Positions 25,261-32,960 of a stretch of DNA of 64,000 nt are shown piece by piece. The stretch covers positions 124,001-188,000 of the forward strand of contig NZ_BLAD01000036.1 of assembly GCF_009687845.1 (NCBI RefSeq), read 5' to 3'. The stretch comes from Acrocarpospora corrugata. GTDB taxonomy: Bacteria > Actinomycetota > Actinomycetes > Streptosporangiales > Streptosporangiaceae. A program made the position numbers and the translations under genes. Each line of letters starts with the position of its first letter. Positions within the stretch are counted from its first letter, which is position 1. The notes beneath the pieces are model-generated. The model worked only from the letters and a program-made list of their open reading frames with translations, did no database searches and was not told the origin of the DNA.

Positions 25261-26255
25261 CGGCCGTTCCCGGGTTTCAGCTGATCAGCGTAGATCTGCT
25301 CGGCCAGCCAGGTGACCGGTTCGCGGACGTTGATGGGCCTGGCCTGGCCGCGGATCTCGAATTCGGTGGAAGGCTCCCGGCCGTTCGTGCCGTCCTGCGG
25401 TTTCCGAACCATATTCTGGTAATCGCGGGGATTGAAACCGCGCGTGCCCGGCTTGAGATAGAAGCCGATCGACGAGGTCACGAAGAACTTGATGCGGTCG
25501 GGCCGGAAATACTGCTCCAGCGCGCCCATGACGAATTCCGCGCTGCCGCTGGCCGAAATGTCGCAGAGATTGTGGAACAGCGTCTGCGCGTTCTCGTCGT
25601 CCACCGCCGGGAAACCGTGCGGATCGTCCGGATCCGTGGTGACGAGATTCAGCTTCTCGGCGGTCTCCAGCACCCGCCGGTCGTCGAATTTGGTGATGCA
25701 GACGGCCAGATAGTGCGGGAGCCGCCCGTCGGACGGGGCGTCCTCGGCGAGCATCCTGCTGGCCAGCTGGATCAGCGCGCCGTGCAGGTACTCGAAGGCG
25801 TTCCCGTCCTCGAATTCGCGGATCGGGTCGAAGAGGTAGACGATGCCCCGGCTCCGCTGCAGGTTCTCCAGCAGCTTCGCGTGATCGGCGGGCCGTTCCT
25901 TGTCGGTGTACACCCCGCCCGGCGGATCGATCAGGTTGAGGCCGACCCGGGGCGCCGGCATCGTCCTGGCCTTGCCGTTGAACCGCCCGGCGAACCGTTT
26001 CTGCAGCTGGACCGGGTCGCCGAGGAGCAGCCACCTGAACCGTTCTATGTCGATGGTGGCCGGCGGGAACTCCCGCCGGGCCAGCGCCGCGGACTTGTCC
26101 CGCAGGATCTCGATCGACGCAGGATCGGTGCCGACCAGCCGCCAGGGCCCGCGCCGCTGCAGCAGGGCGAAACTGAGGGCGGCCAGCAACGTGGTCTTGC
26201 CGCTTCCTGGGGCTCCCCACATGGCGATGTGGTCGGAGTCCTCCTGCTCGGACAT
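25257..26255 (-). CDS. TRAFAC-type P-loop GTPase of the GAP1 system
   Basis: 332-aa NTPase. Walker A/G1 is GAPGSGKTT (residues 14-22). The G3 Asp-x-x-Gly lies in LNLIDPPGGVY, and a G4-like TKFD occurs in YLAVCITKFDDR, pointing to GTP rather than ATP. Further conserved-looking stretches are GIVYLFDPIREFE and FVTSSIGFYLKPG near the C-terminus. There is no transmembrane helix. The ATG at 26255 is preferred over a GTG at 26267; spacing does not decide clearly. It is the middle gene of the operon vWA-like, GTPase, GAP1, with ATGA coupling to GAP1. The family occurs in predicted immunity or signalling islands; its biological trigger is unknown. Confidence 0.75.
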   Translation of the reverse strand: MSEQEDSDHIAMWGAPGSGKTTLLAALSFALLQRRGPWRLVGTDPASIEILRDKSAALARREFPPATIDIERFRWLLLGDPVQLQKRFAGRFNGKARTMPAPRVGLNLIDPPGGVYTDKERPADHAKLLENLQRSRGIVYLFDPIREFEDGNAFEYLHGALIQLASRMLAEDAPSDGRLPHYLAVCITKFDDRRVLETAEKLNLVTTDPDDPHGFPAVDDENAQTLFHNLCDISASGSAEFVMGALEQYFRPDRIKFFVTSSIGFYLKPGTRGFNPRDYQNMVRKPQDGTNGREPSTEFEIRGQARPINVREPVTWLAEQIYADQLKPGNGR

Positions 26256-26283
26256 CTGTTTCTTCACTCCACTCGGTTGATGA

Positions 26284-27693
26284 TCACATCAGGGGAAAGT
26301 TGATCCGCTGGTCCCGCGCGGCCAGGCCCAGCGCGGTGCCGAACGCCGGGATGTCGACTGAGGACAGGTCGGCCAGCGCGGCCCGCCCCAGGCGGAACCA
26401 CTCGGGACCGGCCTGGTCGGCCGGACGGTCGCAGATCACGCCGAGCGTCGCGCCGGGGCGGCTCTCGAACCGGAGCGCCAGCTCCTCCCAGTCGTGCTCG
26501 TCGGGGCACGGCAGGATGTGCGAACGGGCGTACGGCGGATGCGGCGGACGCCCGCCGACGATGAGCAGCGCGGTGTGGTCGCCGCCGTGCTCACGCCCGA
26601 GCCCGTCGAGCACCTCGGCGAGCATGTCCTCCACCTGGGCGCCGTCCGGATAGCCCGGCCGGACGGTCAGATCGAGCCGGAGCCGGGTCAGCGCGTCCAG
26701 GGACCTGGCGGGGTCCGCCGCCCATTCGAGCACCCTGACCGGCTCCTGCTTGGCCTTGAACTCGTAGGCGTGCGCGCCGTAGGTCAGGAGCGAGACCCGG
26801 AGCCGCCCGGGGAGCCGCCCGGCCGCCTCCTTCACCATCTGCTCGGCCCGGTCCAGCCGGTCCCCCACCGTGTACGCCTCACCGCACGTCTCGATCGCGC
26901 AGATCAGATGGGACGGCGACGCGTGCGGCCGCCAGTGACCGGGGACCGACGCGATCAGGTCGGACCAGTCCCGCCGGTCGGGGGCGAGCCCGCTCAGGCC
27001 GGTCAGGCGCACCCGCCCGGGGGCGCGCAGTTCCGCGGTCAGCTCGTGCGCGCCCGGCGGAAGCGCGGCGGCGTGCAGCGAGAGCAGGTCAGGGGTCTTG
27101 CCCTCCCAGGCCACCACGGCGAACGCGACGCCGGCCGGGTCGCTGAACTCGCAGTGGAACGGCACCCCGACGGTGTCCCCGCGCCTGGAGCCGATCGGGA
27201 ACAGCGGGTGGCCGGCGAACTCCAGCCGGCCGGAGCCCGGCGCGCGGGTCAGCACGACCAGGTCGTAGGAGAGGGTCAGCGGGTCCTCGGCCATGGCCCG
27301 GCGCAGCAGCGCCGTCAGGTCGGCCCCCGGCGCGGTGCCGGCGGCGGCGTCCGGGCGGGCTTCGCGCAGCCAGGCCAGGGCCTGGTCGGTCGCGCCACCG
27401 GCGTGGGTGACGACCAGGAGGGCGGGGCCGCCGCCGGTGGCCGCGAGCATGTCGAGGATCGCGTTCCTGGCCGGTTCCGGGTCGGCCGCCCAGCCGTACT
27501 CGCCGCCAGGGCCGGGCCAGGGCCGCACCGGCTCGACCCAGCAGCGGGGAATGCCCGCCTCGTCGCGGCTCAGCTGGTAGACGACCAGCCCCGCCGCACC
27601 CAGCTCCAGCACAGCCAAACGCCCAGAAGTGACGATTCCGGCAATCGACCCAGCAAGTGCGTTACGCAGCAATTCATCGCCAGAATCAGCCAA
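26284..27693 (-). CDS. vWA-like protein of the GAP1/GTPase operon
   Basis: 469-aa soluble protein that I recognise only by architecture. An N-terminal alpha/beta region (RLAVLELGAAGLVVYQLSRD ...) and an Ig-like middle (PGAHELTAELRAPGRVRLTG) precede a C-terminal Rossmann-like domain beginning HLICAIETCGEAYTV GDRL, with LLTYGAHAYEF and TALLIVGGRPPHPP. Its strand order resembles a von Willebrand A domain, but the metal-binding DxSxS is degenerate (IETCG). The TTG start has AGGGG at 5 nt. It is first in the operon, immediately downstream of an AT-rich control region with the palindrome TCATATATGA. A sensor or adaptor role is an inference. Confidence 0.5.
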   Translation of the reverse strand: MADSGDELLRNALAGSIAGIVTSGRLAVLELGAAGLVVYQLSRDEAGIPRCWVEPVRPWPGPGGEYGWAADPEPARNAILDMLAATGGGPALLVVTHAGGATDQALAWLREARPDAAAGTAPGADLTALLRRAMAEDPLTLSYDLVVLTRAPGSGRLEFAGHPLFPIGSRRGDTVGVPFHCEFSDPAGVAFAVVAWEGKTPDLLSLHAAALPPGAHELTAELRAPGRVRLTGLSGLAPDRRDWSDLIASVPGHWRPHASPSHLICAIETCGEAYTVGDRLDRAEQMVKEAAGRLPGRLRVSLLTYGAHAYEFKAKQEPVRVLEWAADPARSLDALTRLRLDLTVRPGYPDGAQVEDMLAEVLDGLGREHGGDHTALLIVGGRPPHPPYARSHILPCPDEHDWEELALRFESRPGATLGVICDRPADQAGPEWFRLGRAALADLSSVDIPAFGTALGLAARDQRINFPLM

Positions 27694-27907
27694 AGTGGCC
27701 CCTACCGCCCTTTAACGACATTTCATATATGAGCGAATTTGACATCCAGCCCCCGCCGAATGATCACATTGCACGAAATAGCAAACTATGACCTGCTACA
27801 TAATACTTTTCGGAGCCATGTTATGATGCCTCAGTTTTCGGGAAATCCGTAACGGTACGAACAGCTAAATCGGGCGGCGCCTGATCAACCAGAACGGACA
27901 TTCTGGA
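27694..27907. promoter_or_regulatory. AT-rich divergent control region of the GTPase/kinase block
   Basis: This 214-bp gap is visibly AT-richer than the surrounding genes and separates the GAP1/GTPase/vWA operon from the DUF4407/kinase operon. A perfect 10-bp palindrome TCATATATGA lies at 27723-27732, 30 bp before the vWA start. A TATGAT hexamer at 27822-27827 could be a -10 for the rightward operon. Exact promoters are uncertain. Confidence 0.5.
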
Positions 27908-29314
27908 ATGGATCGCATTAAAAGGTTCCTGGTTGCCCTGTCCGGCGCCCGCCCGGAAGTCCTTCGGCGCTGCCCCACGGAACAGGGCAAATTCGAGGGC
28001 ATCGGCGGCGCCGTGCTCACCACCGCCGTCCTCGCCGTCATCTCCATGACATTCGCGCTTTCCACCGCCCTCGACGTCCCGCTGCCGCTGGCCATTCCCG
28101 CCGCCCTCATCTGGGGCACCGCGATTCTGGGCCTGGACCGCTGGCTGGTCAGCACGATGCGCTCGGACGGCGGGCGCAAGTGGGGCATCGCGCTCCCCCG
28201 CATCCTGATGGCCGTGCTCATCGGCTTCGTCGTGTCGACCCCGCTGGTGCTCCAGATCTTCGACTCCGAGATCGAGGCCAGGATCGTCCAGATCAAGCAG
28301 GCGCGGGCCAACGAGTTCGCCCGCCAGCAGCAGCAGGACACGATCGGCCAGGACATCACCGCCCTGCGCAAGCAGGTGTCGAACCTCAACAACGTGATCA
28401 GCTCGGACGGCGACGTCGCCATCGACCCCGCCTCCGACCGCAAGTTCAAGACCCTCACCAAGGAGCGGGACGAGCAGCAGAAACTCGCCGACAGCAAGTA
28501 CGCCGAGTGGCAGTGCCAGCTGTACGGCGGCCCAGCCTGCGTCAAGAAGGGCAACGGCCCGCTCGCCCGGGCCAGCGAGACCACCTACCGCAAGGCGCAG
28601 AGCGGCGTCGACAAGCTCAACCGGCAGCTGGAGAACCGCAAGAAGCAGCTCAGCACCACCGACGCGGAGAACAAGGAGGCCCGGCTGGCCCAGGCCAAGG
28701 CCGACCTGCCGAAGGTCCAGACCGAGCTGGACGCGGCCGTCGCCCGCCAGGCCGACCTGCAGCGGCTGGCCGACGCCCAGACCCGGGCCAACGGCGGCCT
28801 GCTGCTGCGGCTCCAGGCGCTGAACGAGGTGTCCGGCCAGGACTTCACCATGCGGGCCGCGCACATCCTGCTGTTCCTGCTGTTCCTGCTGATCGAGTGC
28901 CTGCCGGTGGTGGTCAAGCTGATGATGCGGCCGGGCAACTACGAGCGCATTCTCGGCATGGCCGCGGAGCAGGAGTTCCGCGAGGCCAAGCAGAGCTTCG
29001 CCCGGCGGCCCGGCGTGACCGGCGGGAACTTCGACATCGCGGAGCTCTGGCGGCGGCCGGAGACCGCCGCGCCGCCGGGGCCCGGCCACACGGTTCCGGA
29101 GACTCCACTACCGGAGCCCCCCGAGCCCGAGCCGCGCCCTGATCCTTCGCGCCCTGATCCTTCGCGCCCTGATCCTTTCGGCGTGACCCGTGACCACCGG
29201 TCGCTGGACGACGAGTCCATCCGCGAGATGCGGGACCGGCGGGGCCTGCGGGCGCACGTGCCGGACGGCTCCGACCGGACCAGCGGCTTCGAGCTGTTCC
29301 CCGAGGACGACTGA
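27908..29314 (+). CDS. DUF4407 four-helix membrane protein with large coiled coil
   Basis: 468-aa membrane protein of the DUF4407 family. The N-terminal LSGARPEVLRRCPTEQGKFE is the family signature. Predicted helices are at about 31-52, 56-77, 98-117 and 316-338. Between the third and fourth helix lies an extracytoplasmic coiled-coil region of about 190 residues with a CQLYGGPACVKKG insertion. The cytoplasmic C-terminal tail is Pro/Asp/Arg-rich and includes three tandem RPDPS units. No clear Shine-Dalgarno precedes the ATG. A kinase gene starts 7 nt after its stop, so the pair is co-translated; the acidic tail could be a kinase target, but that is inference. Confidence 0.8.
   Translation: MDRIKRFLVALSGARPEVLRRCPTEQGKFEGIGGAVLTTAVLAVISMTFALSTALDVPLPLAIPAALIWGTAILGLDRWLVSTMRSDGGRKWGIALPRILMAVLIGFVVSTPLVLQIFDSEIEARIVQIKQARANEFARQQQQDTIGQDITALRKQVSNLNNVISSDGDVAIDPASDRKFKTLTKERDEQQKLADSKYAEWQCQLYGGPACVKKGNGPLARASETTYRKAQSGVDKLNRQLENRKKQLSTTDAENKEARLAQAKADLPKVQTELDAAVARQADLQRLADAQTRANGGLLLRLQALNEVSGQDFTMRAAHILLFLLFLLIECLPVVVKLMMRPGNYERILGMAAEQEFREAKQSFARRPGVTGGNFDIAELWRRPETAAPPGPGHTVPETPLPEPPEPEPRPDPSRPDPSRPDPFGVTRDHRSLDDESIREMRDRRGLRAHVPDGSDRTSGFELFPEDD
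29134..29178 (+). repeat. 3 x 15-bp tandem repeat inside the DUF4407 gene
   Basis: The unit GCGCCCTGATCCTTC is repeated three times (29134, 29149, 29164; last base differs) and encodes RPDPS three times in the cytoplasmic tail. A 15-bp period keeps frame, so copy number could vary between strains without disrupting the gene. Confidence 0.85.
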
Positions 29315-29321
29315 ACCCCCC

Positions 29322-30785
29322 ATGAGCTTCGAGAACGACGTGCTGATCGGCGGCGGGCGGTACCGGCCGATGACTCCCCTCGGGGAGGGCGGGATGGGCA
29401 TCGTCTGGCTGGCCGAGGACCTCACACTGCGCCGCCAGGTGGCGATCAAGCGCCTGCGGCCCGAGCACACCACGAAGGAGCAGGAGGACCGGCGGAAGCG
29501 GGCGCTGCGGGAGGCCAAGATCCTCTCCTCCGTCGACCATCCGGCCATCGTCCAGATCTACGACGTGTTCCAGGAGGACGATCACCCCTGCATCGTCATG
29601 AACTACATCGACGGGGACTCGCTCCAGGAGCTGCTGGAGCAGGGCCGGCTGCCGGGCGAGCGGGAGCTGGCCTCGATCGGCCTGCGCGTGCTGGGCGCGC
29701 TGGACGCGGCGCACCGGGCCAAGGTGCTGCACCGGGACGTCAAGCCGGCCAACATCATGATCACCGACGCGGGGGACGTCTACCTGGTCGACTTCGGCAT
29801 CGCGCACATGATCGGCGAGACCAAGCTGACCCGGACGAACAGCTTCATCGGCACGCCCGAGTTCCTGGCTCCTGAGCGGCTGGAGGGCCACGAGCCGGGA
29901 CCGCAGGCGGATCTGTGGTCGCTGGGGGTGACGCTCTACCTCATGCGGGAGGGCCGCTCGCCGTTCCGCCGGGGCGACAACGCGCCCGCCACGATGCTGG
30001 CCATCCTGCGCGACGATCCGCCCCCGGCGCGGCCGGGCCGGCTCGCCGACACCACGGCCAAGTTGCTGGTCAAGGACCCGGGCCGGCGGCTGGACGCCCG
30101 GGGCCTGGCCGCCGAGCTGAAGTCGATCCTGGACGGCACGGGACCGTCCCGGCGGGAGTCCACCCGCCCGGTGGACCTGGGGTCGCTGCCGGCGGCCCAG
30201 GCCGCGCGGCAGGTCGCCGGGCTGCCGGCGGAACTGGCCGGGTCACTGGTGGCGCGGCTGCCGGCCGAGGCGGCGCGGGAACTGCTGCTCGCCGCCGAGC
30301 CGCAGGCGATCGCGAGAATCCTGCTGGCGCTGCCGCCGGGCCAGGCGGGACCGTTGCTGGCGCGGCTGCCGGCCAAGTCGGCGGGCCCGGTGCTGAACCT
30401 GATGGCCGCCGATCCCGGGCGGGCCGCCGCCGTCCTGGCCGTGCTGCCCCCGGCGCGGGTCGGCCGGAGTCTCAGTTACACGGCCGAGCGGCACGCCGCC
30501 GAACTCCTGGCCGCGCTGCCGCCTGAGGACGCCGCCACCGTCATCCGGCGGGTGGACCGCCGGGCCACCGGCGGGATCATCACGGCGCTGGCCGGGACCG
30601 CGCTGGCCGTCCGGCTGGTCGGGACGATGCCGATCGACGAGGCGTGTGACGTGCTGCGGTTCGTGCCGCCCCCGATCACGGCCGCGATCGTCAGGGCCCA
30701 GCCGCCCGATCACGCGGAGAAGCTGCTCAACGGCTTGAGCCCGGCCATCCGCCGCCCGGTGGAACGGCACCTCCAGGCACCCTGA
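29322..30785 (+). CDS. Ser/Thr protein kinase fused to MgtE-N-like helical repeats
   Basis: 487-aa Hanks-type kinase. Intact catalytic features: glycine loop LGEGGMGIVWLA, Lys in VAIKRL, HRDVKPANIMI, DFG in YLVDFGIAH, GTPEFLAPE, and DLWSLGVTLY. It has no transmembrane helix and no PASTA domain. From about residue 285 to the end it has Ala/Leu-rich repeats of about 24-26 residues with the motif LP(A/P)xxAxxLLxx (LPAELAGSLVARLPAEAARE ..., LPPGQAGPLLARLPAKSAG ...), resembling the right-handed superhelix of the MgtE N-domain/FliG-like fold. Starts 7 nt after the DUF4407 stop, without its own ribosome-binding site. Likely a cytosolic kinase recruited by the membrane partner. Confidence 0.88.
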   Translation: MSFENDVLIGGGRYRPMTPLGEGGMGIVWLAEDLTLRRQVAIKRLRPEHTTKEQEDRRKRALREAKILSSVDHPAIVQIYDVFQEDDHPCIVMNYIDGDSLQELLEQGRLPGERELASIGLRVLGALDAAHRAKVLHRDVKPANIMITDAGDVYLVDFGIAHMIGETKLTRTNSFIGTPEFLAPERLEGHEPGPQADLWSLGVTLYLMREGRSPFRRGDNAPATMLAILRDDPPPARPGRLADTTAKLLVKDPGRRLDARGLAAELKSILDGTGPSRRESTRPVDLGSLPAAQAARQVAGLPAELAGSLVARLPAEAARELLLAAEPQAIARILLALPPGQAGPLLARLPAKSAGPVLNLMAADPGRAAAVLAVLPPARVGRSLSYTAERHAAELLAALPPEDAATVIRRVDRRATGGIITALAGTALAVRLVGTMPIDEACDVLRFVPPPITAAIVRAQPPDHAEKLLNGLSPAIRRPVERHLQAP

Positions 30786-30846
30786 ACCCCACCGACCACA
30801 AGGGCATATCTGCCACTATCAGCCTATTCTTGTCTATTTGCGTAAC

Positions 30847-30875
30847 TTTACTCGCATTCTGGCCTGCAATAGGGT
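30847..30875 (+). promoter_or_regulatory. Promoter of zinc peptidase 2 (near-leaderless)
   Basis: TTTACT (30847-30852), 17-bp spacer, TAGGGT (30870-30875), 9 nt to the ATG at 30885. The geometry is identical to that at 22316-22354. Confidence 0.5.
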
Positions 30876-30884
30876 CCTAAAACC

Positions 30885-31709
30885 ATGCGAACACCCCTCA
30901 TCGCAGTTGGCCTCGGCCTCAGTGCCGCCCTCCTGGTCGCGGGTACGGCGCAGGCCCAGGTGGCGCCGGATCGGGCCCCGGTGGCCGCCCCCGCGTCGGT
31001 CACGACGGCCGTCGCGGCGCCCTTCCCCACCGTGCTGTCGAAGAACAAGATCTACCGTTCCGGAAGCGTCGACACGATCGACTGCGCTCCCGCCGAGCCG
31101 CGCCCGGGTAGTGCGGCGGCGGTCAAGACGTACCTGCTGAAGGTGTATCGCTGCGTCAACCAGATGTGGGCGCGGCAGTTCAAGGCGGTCGGCTGGGCCT
31201 ACCGGGTGCCCAAGATCGTCATCAGGACCAGCGGCTACACGACCCCGTGCGGCAAGCTCACCAAGACCTACCCGGCGCACTACTGCTCGCAGCAGCAGAC
31301 GATCTACTGGGTGCTCCAGCGGCAGGACGTCAAGCAGCCGTTCCCGCTGGTGCTGGCCAAGACCATGGCGCACGAGATCGGGCACCACGTGCAGCAGCGG
31401 GCGGGCATCCTGAACCCGTACTACAACCTGGCCTGGAAGGCGCGGACCAAGACGGCCAAGAACCTGCTCAGCCACCGGGTCGAGCAGCAGGCCGAGTGCT
31501 TCGCCGGGGTGTTCATGGGCGGCGCGCAGGACTCGCTGCCGGTGGACTTCGAGGAATGGGACCAGATCAACACCTGGGCCAAGGAGAACGCCACCGACAC
31601 CATGCACGGCAAGGGCGCCAACCAGGTCTACTGGCTGGAGCGCGGTTTCGACTCCGGTTCCCCGGCGGCCTGCAACACCTGGGTCGTCTCGAACGCCCGC
31701 GTGGCCTAG
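30885..31709 (+). CDS. Secreted neutral zinc metallopeptidase, paralogue 2
   Basis: 274-aa exported protein. Signal peptide with likely cleavage after GTAQA (residue 24). Zinc motif HEIGHH in KTMAHEIGHHVQQRAGIL, third ligand region RVEQQAECFAGVFMGG, and conserved cysteines (TTPCGKL, HYCSQQ, AACNTW) parallel those in the copy at 22354. The two share order of blocks but are clearly diverged. No Shine-Dalgarno; a -35/-10 pair places the transcript start about 3 nt upstream. Its stop shares the palindrome CTAG (31706-31709) with the stop of the convergent ROK regulator. Substrate unknown; an extracellular or cell-wall role is expected. Confidence 0.85.
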   Translation: MRTPLIAVGLGLSAALLVAGTAQAQVAPDRAPVAAPASVTTAVAAPFPTVLSKNKIYRSGSVDTIDCAPAEPRPGSAAAVKTYLLKVYRCVNQMWARQFKAVGWAYRVPKIVIRTSGYTTPCGKLTKTYPAHYCSQQQTIYWVLQRQDVKQPFPLVLAKTMAHEIGHHVQQRAGILNPYYNLAWKARTKTAKNLLSHRVEQQAECFAGVFMGGAQDSLPVDFEEWDQINTWAKENATDTMHGKGANQVYWLERGFDSGSPAACNTWVVSNARVA

Positions 31710-32914
31710 GTGGCGATCCTGGCCAGCACTTCCAAGGGGTCGGCGAGCACCTGGGCGAAAGCCAGCTCGGCGGCCCCGACGATGGTGGCGTCGTCCACCA
31801 GGGCCGAGGTGCGCAGCCGCAGCGACTCGCGCAGCGCCGACAGGGTGCAGGTGTTGAGGCGGCTGCGGACCTGGGCGGCCGAGCCGAGGTAGATCTCCCG
31901 CAGGGTGCCCCCGAAGATCACGACTTCGGGGTTGAAGATGTTGATCAGATTGGCCACCCCGAAGCCCAGCCAGTCGCCGACCCGGTGCAGCGCGTCCTGG
32001 GCGATGATGTCGCCCTTGTCGGCGGCCTCGACCACGGCGCGGATGCCGTCCCTGCCCCGCTCGCCGCGGGCCAGCCGGCCGGCGTGCTCCAGCAGGGCCC
32101 GCTCGCCGACCTCGGCCTCCAGGCAGCCGCGGGAGCCGCAGCCGCACGGGCGGCCGTCGGGGTTGACGACCGTGTGGCCGACCTCGCCGCCGTATCCGGC
32201 GACGCCGCCGAGCAGCTGGCCGTTGACGATGATGCCGCCGCCGATGCCGACGTCGCCGTGCAGGTAGATGAGGTCGCGGCTGCCGACGCCGATGCCCCTG
32301 GTGTGCTCGGCCAGCGCGCCCAGGTTGGCGTCGTTGCCGACCGAGACCGGCAGGCCGATGGCCAGCTTGCGGGAGAGCACCTCGCCGAAGGGCGCGTCTT
32401 CTAAGCCGATGTTGGGGGCGAACCTGACCACGCCATCGGATTTGCGCACCGCGCCGCAGAGGGCGGCGGCGGCGCCGACGCAGACCGTGTCGGGGCGGAT
32501 CTTGCGCTGCATCTGCCGGGCGAACCCGGCCAGCGTCTCCACCACCTCGGTCATGTCGAAGGAACCGCGCGACCTGACGGCCTCGCGGCGGTCCAGGATC
32601 ACGCCGCCGAGACCGATCCGGGCCGCCACGATCCGGTCCACGCCCACGTCGAAGGCGAGCACGTAGAACCGGGCCGACTCGGGACGCACCACCAGGGACG
32701 GGCGACCGGCCCGCCCGGTGTCCCTGGGCAGCTCCTCGCGGACCAGGCCGGCCGCGGTCAGGTCGGCCGTGAGCGCCATGATGGTGCTCCGGTTGAGTCC
32801 CATCCGGTTGGTCAGCTCGGCCCGCGACGTGGGGCCGCCCAGGTGCACGTGGCGTAGCAGCGTGCCCAGGTTGTGACGGCGGATCTCCTCCTGCGAGGGA
32901 CCTGCGCGCAACAT
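31706..32914 (-). CDS. ROK-family transcriptional regulator (XylR-like)
   Basis: 402-aa repressor: N-terminal winged helix-turn-helix (EEIRRHNLGTLLRHVHLGGPTSRAELTNRMGLNRSTI, about residues 8-45) joined to a ROK sugar-binding fold. The ROK part shows VLAFDVGVDRIVAARIG, the GGIIVNGQL strand, AGYGGEVGHTVV and the zinc-binding CxCGxxGCxE as CGCGSRGCLE. The ATG at 32914 follows AGAGG; upstream GTG starts would overlap the permease gene. It is the last gene of the xylose-type ABC operon, so it is probably induced with it and acts on the dyads ahead of the binding-protein gene. Confidence 0.9.
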   Translation of the reverse strand: MLRAGPSQEEIRRHNLGTLLRHVHLGGPTSRAELTNRMGLNRSTIMALTADLTAAGLVREELPRDTGRAGRPSLVVRPESARFYVLAFDVGVDRIVAARIGLGGVILDRREAVRSRGSFDMTEVVETLAGFARQMQRKIRPDTVCVGAAAALCGAVRKSDGVVRFAPNIGLEDAPFGEVLSRKLAIGLPVSVGNDANLGALAEHTRGIGVGSRDLIYLHGDVGIGGGIIVNGQLLGGVAGYGGEVGHTVVNPDGRPCGCGSRGCLEAEVGERALLEHAGRLARGERGRDGIRAVVEAADKGDIIAQDALHRVGDWLGFGVANLINIFNPEVVIFGGTLREIYLGSAAQVRSRLNTCTLSALRESLRLRTSALVDDATIVGAAELAFAQVLADPLEVLARIAT

Positions 32915-32960
32915 TCGTTCTGCCTCTGGTGCCGTTCGGGGGTCAGGTGTCGGGCTCACC

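Noticed and set aside
29134-29178. Possible CRISPR-like repeats
   Set aside because: Only three 15-bp units with no spacers, in frame inside a gene, encoding RPDPS.
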